Virus record (IMG/VR): IMGVR_UViG_3300030333_003349 | Coordinates: 1 to 35,285 of that record | Direction: 5' to 3' (one strand) | Source: a virus | DNA length: 35,285 nt | Shown here: one piece after another, positions 6,943 to 11,664 of the stretch | Numbering within the stretch: the stretch's first letter is position 1 | How the letters are laid out: every line of letters starts with the position of its first letter | Notes under the pieces: model-generated | Told to the model about the DNA's origin: nothing | The model's input: only the letters and a program-made list of their open reading frames with translations | Database searches by the model: none | Made by a program: the position numbers and the translations under genes

Positions 6943-7227
6943 TCAGAATCCCGGTCCTGGTAAGGCCTCGACGTTGGAGGGAGTTGCGGCGCCTGACTGC
7001 TTTGGGGCGGCGCCATCCTCCACTACCTGACTGATAGAAACGGATAAATGCTTTTCACCATCATCGCTGGTGTTAAGCCACCCAGCATACTGAATCTTGT
7101 CGCCGGCGCGGAGGGTTACATCCTGTGTGACTTCGACGGACCCGTTACCATACTGGGGCCGGTTACTGTTTGGATCTTCCGGGTTCTTGAAGAGTCTTCC
7201 GTTTGCGAACTTGTTATACTTTTTCAT
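6943..7227 (-). CDS. Small possible OB-fold ssDNA-binding protein
   Basis: 94 aa. It reads as a small beta-barrel: RLFKNPEDPNSNRPQYGNGS, then VEVTQDVTLRAGDKIQYAGWLN, then DDGEKHLSVSISQVVED. The pattern of 'lysine/phenylalanine start, charged loop, A-x-W, S-x-x-GE-x-x-LSV' is like DUF736 and related phage single-strand-binding proteins. A flexible Pro/Ala-rich tail follows (about 74-94). It sits between a RecB-like nuclease (14-nt overlap) and a resolvase, where an SSB would make sense. No signature is diagnostic, so this is a tentative fold-level call. Confidence 0.4.
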   Translation of the reverse strand: MKKYNKFANGRLFKNPEDPNSNRPQYGNGSVEVTQDVTLRAGDKIQYAGWLNTSDDGEKHLSVSISQVVEDGAAPKQSGAATPSNVEALPGPGF

Positions 7228-8203
7228 TTTTTGATTTACGTAACACAGTTATGGGTTTGCCTGGCGTGATGTAATCTCCCTTGAGCTCCTCGCCAGTGCG
7301 GATCTCATGGAGAGCTTTGAGTTTAGATAGATCGACTTTGCAACAATCGAGAATATCATTAATGGTGTAACTGCCCTTTAAAGCTTCCCAGGCGGCATTG
7401 GGATCGACTTTAGAAGCACCGGGCCTGGTGTATACCTGGTAGCCTTCAACGCCGGCGCCAGAATCGATCTTCTCCTTCAGAGCTGCATCGACTCGCCTCT
7501 TCATTCCCGCTATGAAATCAAGATCAGGCTTAAGCTCCTTGAGCATTTCAATGTCATCGAATGCATGATCCCAATCAGTCATCCACGCTCGCTTGAGCCT
7601 GTGCTGCACCTCCTCGCATGAGTCGTAGCGTGAGCACCAATTGCATTGCGGACCTTTGGCTCGGCCGCCAAACGCAATGTGATTCATCAATCGTCTTACA
7701 GTGTAATACACTTCGTCGCGAGAAAAGAAGTAGGAGACGACTTGGCGCCGGTCCCAGTAGAGAAAGTGGCACTTAGCCTCCAGCAGCTCTGGATCTTTAC
7801 TCATGATCGCATAGGCATACCCAACAAGCTGCACCCATTGGTAATCATTACCCTGGCCGGATTTGCAATCCACCACATGGATTGTCGAACCTTCCTGAAA
7901 GACTGCATCTGCGTAGCCAAAGTAATCCGGCTCATCAGACTCAAGGTACTCCTCATAATCTACGCTCGCGCCCTCACTGAGTTCATCAAGCTGATCGACA
8001 GCCCACTGAGCGTTGGCTAACTCAGTTACGTCTGCTGCTTCGAGGTCAAGCTCTTCACTTTCGGTGCCAAGCTTCTCGAACAGATCGTGAATCCTGGTGC
8101 CTCTCTGGGCCGCCTCAGAGCTTTCTGAGCTCGGGGCATAGTCAGCGCATACCCACAAGCCTGGCCACTTAGAACAGCCAAATGGATGATGAGGTCTGCT
8201 CAT
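7214..8203 (-). CDS. Cas4/RecB-like PD-(D/E)XK exonuclease, probable Fe-S protein
   Basis: 329 aa. RGTRIHDLFEKLG (34-46) contains the His of motif I; FGYADAV (95-101) supplies the Asp; HVVDCKSGQG (109-118) supplies the D-x-K core; YQWVQLVGYAYA (121-132) is the QhxxY-like helix. C187-x2-C190-x5-C196 (CNWCSRYDSC), with an early Cys at 10 or 19, matches the four-cysteine iron-sulphur cluster of Cas4 and AddB nucleases; the layout is that of the phage DUF2800 family. It probably resects DNA ends to single strands for the ERF annealase, whose gene overlaps it by 4 nt. A TTACA-N-TGTAA palindrome lies inside the gene at 7696. Confidence 0.8.
   Translation of the reverse strand: MSRPHHPFGCSKWPGLWVCADYAPSSESSEAAQRGTRIHDLFEKLGTESEELDLEAADVTELANAQWAVDQLDELSEGASVDYEEYLESDEPDYFGYADAVFQEGSTIHVVDCKSGQGNDYQWVQLVGYAYAIMSKDPELLEAKCHFLYWDRRQVVSYFFSRDEVYYTVRRLMNHIAFGGRAKGPQCNWCSRYDSCEEVQHRLKRAWMTDWDHAFDDIEMLKELKPDLDFIAGMKRRVDAALKEKIDSGAGVEGYQVYTRPGASKVDPNAAWEALKGSYTINDILDCCKVDLSKLKALHEIRTGEELKGDYITPGKPITVLRKSKNEKV
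7696..7706. promoter_or_regulatory. TTACA-G-TGTAA palindrome (candidate operator)
   Basis: Perfect 5-1-5 palindrome, followed by TACA as at the other sites near 9070 and 10004. It lies inside the Cas4-like gene. With ten fixed bases, chance predicts far fewer than one such site in 35 kb. Confidence 0.4.
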
Positions 8204-8706
8204 GCTAGGTTCCCAAATTCGTCGTCGTCAGCTTTTTGAACTGGCGCCTTCTTGACAGTTCTTTTGGTAGGCTTCTTTGGAGCACTCGCGGCATTTCCAT
8301 CGTCGTCCTCCCCGGCAATACCGAGAATGGATTGCAATGCGTAGCGCCTCGCATATGAGATAGCCGATCCAATTTTCTGTACGTTAGCATCACAAGGAAG
8401 CCTGAGGTCGTGCTGAATGTTTTGGCCGGAGTTGTGGCTGATGCACGTCTTGACTACAACCGTTCCGTTCTCGCACGTCGGCCACTGGCTCACTGAGAGT
8501 CCATGTTTGTTCATCACCTTCACCGGGCCCGTCAGGATCTCTTCGAGCCGAATGTAATTTGATTTGAAATGCGGATTGTAGCCCTTCTTCTCTGGCGATT
8601 TCATCTCGAGTTGCGCCCGGGACATTGCGGTCCAGAATTCGCTCGAGGCATTCCTTGAACCTTGGCTTGTGCTGCTTGTACTTGTCTCTGGATCTTGTGT
8701 TTCCAT
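8200..8706 (-). CDS. erf: ERF-family single-strand annealing recombinase
   Basis: 168 aa. MSRAQLEMKSPEKKGYNPHF and KSNYIRLEEILTG (28-60) match the start of the P22 Erf / Redbeta-like ERF domain, and GSAISYARRYALQSILGI (113-130) followed by AGEDDDGN is its most diagnostic block. A Lys-rich acidic-tipped tail follows (about 142-168). ERF proteins form rings that anneal complementary single strands; with the nuclease encoded directly downstream this makes a Red-like pair, often used to circularise the incoming genome. The start at 8706 overlaps the preceding DnaA-like frame by 317 nt; an ATG at 8625 would keep the whole domain. Confidence 0.85.
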   Translation of the reverse strand: METQDPETSTSSTSQGSRNASSEFWTAMSRAQLEMKSPEKKGYNPHFKSNYIRLEEILTGPVKVMNKHGLSVSQWPTCENGTVVVKTCISHNSGQNIQHDLRLPCDANVQKIGSAISYARRYALQSILGIAGEDDDGNAASAPKKPTKRTVKKAPVQKADDDEFGNLA

Positions 8707-8959
8707 GATAATCGTTGATTGCGTTTCGTATTGAATAGGTTGTTCGATTTAAATTTTTGGCTAGGTAGTGGATTGCTGCTGGACCCATGACTGGGACCAA
8801 AGTCTCAATGATAGCCCATCTAGCGTAGACTGCGCGTTCACTCCTGTTTGCTGACGTGATCATGTTCTGAGGTAAATCGAATGCCTCCGAGGCTGCCAGA
8901 ATTGTCAAGTCGAACCGGTCCTGGAGCCACAAGCTCTGTAGAATTTTTGTGATATTCAT
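8390..8959 (-). CDS. Second DnaA domain IV-like DNA-binding protein
   Basis: 189 aa. Residues about 38-90 follow the DnaA C-terminal domain plan: ANRSERAVYARWAIIETLV (37-55), then MGPAAIHYLAKNLNRTTYSI (58-77) as helix-turn-helix, then RNAINDYHGNTRSRDKYK. It has no ATPase domain. From about residue 110 the frame overlaps the ERF gene and the sequence looks like an out-of-frame reading of it; no stop codon falls earlier, so the tail would still be made. It is an early gene, near the control region, and might act as a regulator or as a replication factor. It differs clearly from the copy at 5647-6045. Confidence 0.5.
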   Translation of the reverse strand: MNITKILQSLWLQDRFDLTILAASEAFDLPQNMITSANRSERAVYARWAIIETLVPVMGPAAIHYLAKNLNRTTYSIRNAINDYHGNTRSRDKYKQHKPRFKECLERILDRNVPGATRDEIAREEGLQSAFQIKLHSARRDPDGPGEGDEQTWTLSEPVADVRERNGCSQDVHQPQLRPKHSARPQASL

Positions 8960-9053
8960 AGTCGCTAAGTATTCGTTTTAGGGTCATGTGTGGTAGTTCG
9001 CCCAAATCTGCTAGGCTTCTCAATCTTTTTAGGGTTTTAGTTGGTATTTTCAT
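8838..9053 (-). CDS. Small hypothetical protein, first in leftward early operon
   Basis: 71 aa. The first 40 residues look helical and basic (PTKTLKRLRSLADLGELPHM, then TLKRILSDYEYHKN). The rest (from about residue 33) overlaps the DnaA-like gene by 122 nt and may be incidental. No family recognised. It starts 17 nt after the palindrome at 9070-9080, so it would be the first product of the early transcript. There is no clear Shine-Dalgarno sequence. It may be a leader or a small regulator, or not be translated at all. Confidence 0.35.
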   Translation of the reverse strand: MKIPTKTLKRLRSLADLGELPHMTLKRILSDYEYHKNSTELVAPGPVRLDNSGSLGGIRFTSEHDHVSKQE

Positions 9054-9203
9054 TTAAGGTGAAAATATCTTACACTGTAATACGTTGATTCGCTAACGAT
9101 TGTGCCAAATAAAAACAAAAACAGTTGTATAACTTTGATTGTCATATAAATTTTAACCGGATGTTGTGAGGTACCTATTACAATATTCACCCTATTTTCT
9201 AAC
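9054..9203. promoter_or_regulatory. Divergent control region of the lysogeny/early switch
   Basis: AT-rich 150-bp gap between the only rightward gene and the leftward early operon, so it must contain promoters on both strands. Rightward, TTAACC and TATTAC are 17 bases apart (about 9155-9183), a weak -35/-10 pair; leftward boxes are not clear. The perfect palindrome TTACACTGTAA at 9070-9080 sits where it could block the leftward promoter. The region is the obvious genetic switch of the phage. Confidence 0.6.
9070..9080. promoter_or_regulatory. TTACA-C-TGTAA palindrome (candidate operator)
   Basis: Perfect 5-1-5 palindrome 17 nt upstream of the first leftward early start, followed by TACG. Small ribbon-helix-helix dimers bind palindromes of about this size. 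Similar sites lie at 7696 (perfect), 9407 and 10004 (one mismatch each). Confidence 0.5.
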
Positions 9204-9395
9204 GTGAGCAACGATCAACGAGACCCGGATAAACAACTTGTGAGCCTATGGGTTCCTAGTGAACTTAAGGCTGAAATAGCTGCATTGGCGGCGGAGGAGG
9301 GACGCAACATGTCCGGGATGGTAGAGCGTATCATCCGACAGCACCTTACCAAAAGAGGCTTGGACAAAGACCGTCCAAGGGCCGAAAAGGGTTGA
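9204..9395 (+). CDS. Ribbon-helix-helix (Arc/CopG-like) regulator
   Basis: 63 aa from a GTG start. KQLVSLWVPSELKAEIAALA (10-29) followed by EEGRNMSGMVERIIRQHL (31-48) is the standard ribbon-helix-helix fold: one beta-strand (KQLVSLWV) that enters the major groove as a dimer, then two helices. The C-terminus is basic (KRGLDKDRPRAEKG). This is the only rightward gene in the window and faces away from the early operon, so it is the best candidate for the lysogeny repressor or a Cro-like antagonist; no CI- or Xre-type repressor is visible. Its transcript appears to end at a terminator at 9505-9531, within the 3' part of the convergent gene. Confidence 0.8.
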   Translation: MSNDQRDPDKQLVSLWVPSELKAEIAALAAEEGRNMSGMVERIIRQHLTKRGLDKDRPRAEKG

Positions 9396-9406
9396 TTTTT
9401 TTACCC

Positions 9407-9417
9407 TTACAGTGCAA
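9407..9417. promoter_or_regulatory. Near-palindrome TTACAGTGCAA
   Basis: One mismatch to TTACA-N-TGTAA, 12 nt after the stop of the ribbon-helix-helix gene, in the short convergent gap. It could be an operator of the same regulator. AAGGGT and ACCCTT around 9387-9408 also form a short stem with a T-rich loop. Confidence 0.3.
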
Positions 9418-9438
9418 TCAATCGACAGCCTTTCGCAT

Positions 9439-9912
9439 CTAAACTGCAATGCAGCTTGGTGCGTTTGGAGATACCCAATCGCTGGGTATCGAATGAAGAT
9501 CGGCCGCTAGGATGTACCTAGCGCCTTTTTTGTTTGGGGCGTATACCTCCGAGATCTCGCTGCCCTGGCACCATCCCAGGTAATGAATCGTGGGCCATCC
9601 TCCGGCGAGCACGTATCTCAGATCTCGATCCAGATGGCATTCCGTCACGATTAGCTTGTTGGTCTTAGTCCACTTGATCTCTATGTCAGGAGGACAGTCT
9701 GGGGTTCCGCACAAGCCAAACAATTCGCCGTTTCCGATAGCCAAATTGAAGCCCATCTCAGCCAGCCATGAGACAGCTCTCATCGCGATAGAATCCTCGA
9801 GAGGCTTGGACTCGCAGATGTTCCCGTTCGACGACTTCCAGTGATTGGCCCGGTGATGAGCGGAGGCCGTGAACGCTCGAGAGGCTTGGAGGAGTGTCGG
9901 AGTGAAGGTCAT
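9439..9912 (-). CDS. Accessory protein, possible PD-(D/E)XK nuclease-like fold
   Basis: 157 aa, not firmly recognised. After a loosely conserved N-terminus, residues about 44-60 form a helix (MRAVSWLAEMGFNLAIG). CPPDIEIKWTKTNKLIVTE (about 73-91) then looks like the D...E-x-K strand pair of restriction-type nucleases. RYVLAGGWPTIHYLGWCQGSEI (about 98-119) resembles the strand-turn-'xGW' segment of small phage nuclease-like proteins (DUF4365-like). Position is telling: between integrase and repressor, outside the lytic operon, as for lysogenic-conversion genes. The U-run of the integrase terminator ends at its ATG, leaving no space for a ribosome binding site; M44 at 9783 is another possible start. 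Confidence 0.45.
   Translation of the reverse strand: MTFTPTLLQASRAFTASAHHRANHWKSSNGNICESKPLEDSIAMRAVSWLAEMGFNLAIGNGELFGLCGTPDCPPDIEIKWTKTNKLIVTECHLDRDLRYVLAGGWPTIHYLGWCQGSEISEVYAPNKKGARYILAADLHSIPSDWVSPNAPSCIAV
9505..9531 (+). terminator. Rho-independent terminator of the ribbon-helix-helix transcript
   Basis: CGCTAGG (9505-9511), loop ATGTA, CCTAGCG (9517-9523), then CC and six T on the plus strand. It lies inside the 3' part of the convergent gene 9439-9912, so the regulator's transcript would overlap that gene antisense by about 90 nt. A second perfect hairpin, GATACCCA/TGGGTATC at 9470-9490, lies just before it. Confidence 0.65.
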
Positions 9913-9944
9913 AAAAAAAAGGAGGGAAGCCTGAGCCTCCCTCC
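9913..9944 (-). terminator. Rho-independent terminator after integrase
   Basis: On the minus strand GGAGGGA pairs with TCCCTCC (plus-strand 9921-9927 with 9938-9944), and eight T follow (A-run at 9913-9920 on the plus strand). It ends integrase transcription and directly abuts the start codon of the next gene. Confidence 0.75.
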
Positions 9945-9978
9945 GATTTACCTAGTCTATGAATAACACGCTATGATC

Positions 9979-9993
9979 AGTAACGAATAACCA
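9979..9993. repeat. 15-bp inverted repeat flanking integrase (left copy)
   Basis: AGTAACGAATAACCA, the exact reverse complement of 11241-11255. The pair brackets the integrase gene. It may be an arm-type binding site for Int or an accessory factor, or a duplicated regulatory site. Confidence 0.7.
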
Positions 9994-9998
9994 TGACC

Positions 9999-10018
9999 AT
10001 GTAATACAATGTAATACA
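9999..10018. repeat. Tandem ATGTAATACA repeat with operator-like sequence
   Basis: Two exact copies of ATGTAATACA (9999-10008, 10009-10018) just past the integrase stop. Across the join, ATACAATGTAA (10004-10014) has one mismatch to TTACA-N-TGTAA, and TGTAATAC also follows the two perfect palindromes at 7696 and 9070. Confidence 0.5.
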
Positions 10019-11227
10019 TTAAGTCAAGATGCCAATCGTCACGGATTTCTTCTCGGTGAGATCTGCGTAGTACTTTGAAGTGATCTCGGGCCCGGCATGG
10101 CCGAGATACTTCTGAGCCGCAAACAATCCGAGCTGAGTTGCTACATTGGCACCAAAGTATTTTCTGAGCTCATGACAGCTCTTGTGACCCTTTAAGCCAG
10201 CGTCCCGGATGATCTTGGCTACCGCATTACATGCATGGGCATACCGAGCAGTTGGATTGCCGCCGGGAATGATGTAGTCGTCTGGCTGAACCCGCTGGGC
10301 TTTTCCAACGCGACTGAAAACAGTGACAGCCTTACGGAACGATCTAATGTGGGCTACCTGGTCCGGGCTCAGAGGCACCTCCCTGGAGCGCCCAGACTTG
10401 GTAGAGAAATCATCCTCGCTCTGCACAAGGAGCGAATCCTCGGTGAGCCAACTCCACCTGGCACATGCAGCCTCGTTGCGCCTGAGACCGCAATGAAGCT
10501 GGAGGTAGTATGCGAGGTAGGCAGCCGGGTTTGAGTCCTTCAGTTTTTCGCATCGCTTGATGATTACTTTGAAGGTGTCGATCTTGTCCTTGACCGTGTA
10601 CTGAGTGTCGTCAACTGCTTTGGGTAAGGGCTTGGACTGCCAGGCAGTGAGAGAGGCCGGCAGATCGAACTTGTAGCTGTCGATGAATCGCCGGCTGAAA
10701 AGCGATCTTACATTTTTAATGTGCGAGTTGGCAGTGCGGATAGCTGTCTGCCGTGCTTTGTTTTCTTTGCCGGCCAGGCGGCGCTGGTAGAAAAGCTCGA
10801 ATGCCTCCGGGCTGAATGCCTCAGACAAGTTTGAGTGCTCATTGCATCGAGTCTCTCGGAGATAGATTCTCAGGTGCGAGCTCACCACCTTTGCCCTGGT
10901 CCTCGACCGCACGTGGAGCGCGTTTGCAGTCCAGTGCAGAATCACGTCAATTACACGTGGAGTAGGGGAGTCTGACTGTACATTTTCGGTCTCCTGTTTT
11001 TGCTGGGGTTTTTCACAAATTTGTACACGATCGTGTACAGTTTCGTGCACAGAATCGTGCACAGTTTTATGTACAATCCCTAGTTTCGTAAGTAGCTTGT
11101 ATTCAGCGACTTGTGATGCTGCGGACTTAGAGGTTTCGCCGGTAGAAACTACGTATTCTTTGCCATCGACGATTTTCTTCCCGTACCATTTTTTGCCTCT
11201 TTTGAAGAGGGTTAGTGTTTTCTTCAT
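10019..11227 (-). CDS. int: Tyrosine recombinase integrase
   Basis: 402 aa. The C-terminal catalytic domain has all expected residues: Arg in CGLRRNEAACARW (R249), Lys in the beta-hairpin (STKSGRSREV, K278), H352-x-x-R355 in SCHELRKYFG, His in YLGHAG (H377), and the nucleophile in SKYYADLT (Y386 or Y387). A core-binding domain precedes it (about 90-190) and the N-terminus (KRGKKWYGKKIVDGKEYVVS) resembles the usual arm-binding fold. It integrates the phage into a tRNA-Lys gene: attP lies 57 nt upstream of its start. Odd: residues 52-69 are the repeat VHKTVHDSVHETVHDRVQ, encoded by a 12-bp DNA repeat. A terminator follows at 9913-9944. Confidence 0.95.
   Translation of the reverse strand: MKKTLTLFKRGKKWYGKKIVDGKEYVVSTGETSKSAASQVAEYKLLTKLGIVHKTVHDSVHETVHDRVQICEKPQQKQETENVQSDSPTPRVIDVILHWTANALHVRSRTRAKVVSSHLRIYLRETRCNEHSNLSEAFSPEAFELFYQRRLAGKENKARQTAIRTANSHIKNVRSLFSRRFIDSYKFDLPASLTAWQSKPLPKAVDDTQYTVKDKIDTFKVIIKRCEKLKDSNPAAYLAYYLQLHCGLRRNEAACARWSWLTEDSLLVQSEDDFSTKSGRSREVPLSPDQVAHIRSFRKAVTVFSRVGKAQRVQPDDYIIPGGNPTARYAHACNAVAKIIRDAGLKGHKSCHELRKYFGANVATQLGLFAAQKYLGHAGPEITSKYYADLTEKKSVTIGILT
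11022..11075. repeat. Five TGYACA hexamers at exact 12-bp period inside int
   Basis: TGTACA at 11022 and 11034, TGCACA at 11046 and 11058, TGTACA at 11070. In protein this gives a VHxT/VHDx four-residue repeat. The same 12-bp pair, including ATCGTGTACA, appears outside any gene at 3096-3113, so a DNA-level role is possible. Confidence 0.7.
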
Positions 11228-11230
11228 GTC

Positions 11231-11259
11231 TGTAAGTAGTTGGTTATTCGTTACTTACA
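11231..11259. repeat. Inverted repeat between int start and attP
   Basis: TGTAAGTA (11231-11238) and TACTTACA (11252-11259) form a perfect 8-bp dyad, and one arm overlaps the 15-bp inverted repeat copy at 11241-11255. Candidate arm-type site or operator for int autoregulation. Confidence 0.5.
11241..11255. repeat. 15-bp inverted repeat flanking integrase (right copy)
   Basis: TGGTTATTCGTTACT, the exact reverse complement of 9979-9993. It lies between the int start codon and the attP core, where arm-type sites are expected. Confidence 0.7.
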
Positions 11260-11283
11260 CAACCGAGAAAGCATGGGGAAAGT

Positions 11284-11333
11284 TGGTACCCCGAGTAGGA
11301 CTCGAACCTACAACCAATTGATTAAGAGTCAAA
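11284..11333 (-). other. attP: attP core: 3' half of a tRNA-Lys(CTT) gene
   Basis: On the minus strand this has the anticodon loop CTCTTAA (11328-11322, anticodon CTT) with four stem pairs TTGA/TCAA, a T-arm GTAGG-TTCGAGT-CCTAC, the acceptor 3' strand TCGGGGT, discriminator A and encoded CCA (ending at 11284). No 5' half (acceptor partner ACCCCGA, D-arm) is found upstream. Half a tRNA next to int is the hallmark of an attP that restores the host tRNA gene on integration. The exact boundary of identity with the host gene cannot be set without attB. Confidence 0.9.
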
Positions 11334-11354
11334 AGGTTACGCTTACTCGATCGC

Positions 11355-11373
11355 GTACTTATAGAGTACTTAT
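11355..11373. repeat. Direct repeat GTACTTAT, possible integrase arm sites
   Basis: GTACTTAT at 11355-11362 and 11366-11373 (11-bp period), on the side of the attP core away from int. The shared TACTTA element also occurs in the dyad at 11252-11259 on the other side, as expected of arm-type sites flanking a core. Confidence 0.45.
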
Positions 11374-11425
11374 TTGCGCGATATCGTCAAGAGATATCGA
11401 AAAAATTCACATTGAATCAGGGCAC

Positions 11426-11449
11426 AAAAAAACCGGGGATGAACCCCGG
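11426..11449 (-). terminator. Terminator at the end of the late operon
   Basis: Minus strand: CCGGGG (complement of 11444-11449), loop, CCCCGG (complement of 11433-11438), then seven T (A-run 11426-11432). A 6-bp all-GC stem with a 5-nt loop. It ends leftward transcription of the long structural operon before attP. Confidence 0.85.
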
Positions 11450-11475
11450 CTTCTGCTTTGAAATTGATTGAAGAC

Positions 11476-11664
11476 TTACTCGGAATCTTCCGGCTCAGAA
11501 GTCTCACTCATGGCTTCGTTGACCGCACTGACGATACCCAACATTGAGTTGCCTTTGAGGATACCTCCACTGTTGTAGTACATGCCATCATCCTTGGCTT
11601 GTTGGTTAAGGTAAGCAATTCTTTCTGCCTTGGGCATATCCTCAAACTTCTTCTGGTCATTCAT
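11476..11664 (-). CDS. Small hypothetical protein, last gene of late operon
   Basis: 62 aa, acidic. It begins MNDQKKFEDMPKAERIAYLN, which looks helical, and ends with ETSEPEDSE. The ATG overlaps the stop of the 2027-aa protein gene (ATGA). The late-operon terminator follows 27 nt after its stop. No family recognised; a small virion or assembly protein is possible by position. Confidence 0.6.
   Translation of the reverse strand: MNDQKKFEDMPKAERIAYLNQQAKDDGMYYNSGGILKGNSMLGIVSAVNEAMSETSEPEDSE

Noticed and set aside
9387-9408. AAGGGT/ACCCTT stem as terminator of the regulator gene
   Set aside because: The T-run is in the loop, not after the stem; the hairpin at 9505-9531 is a better terminator.
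11097-11461. Rightward frames across the attP region
   Set aside because: They translate the complement of a tRNA gene and of the int start; the tRNA and terminator explain the sequence.
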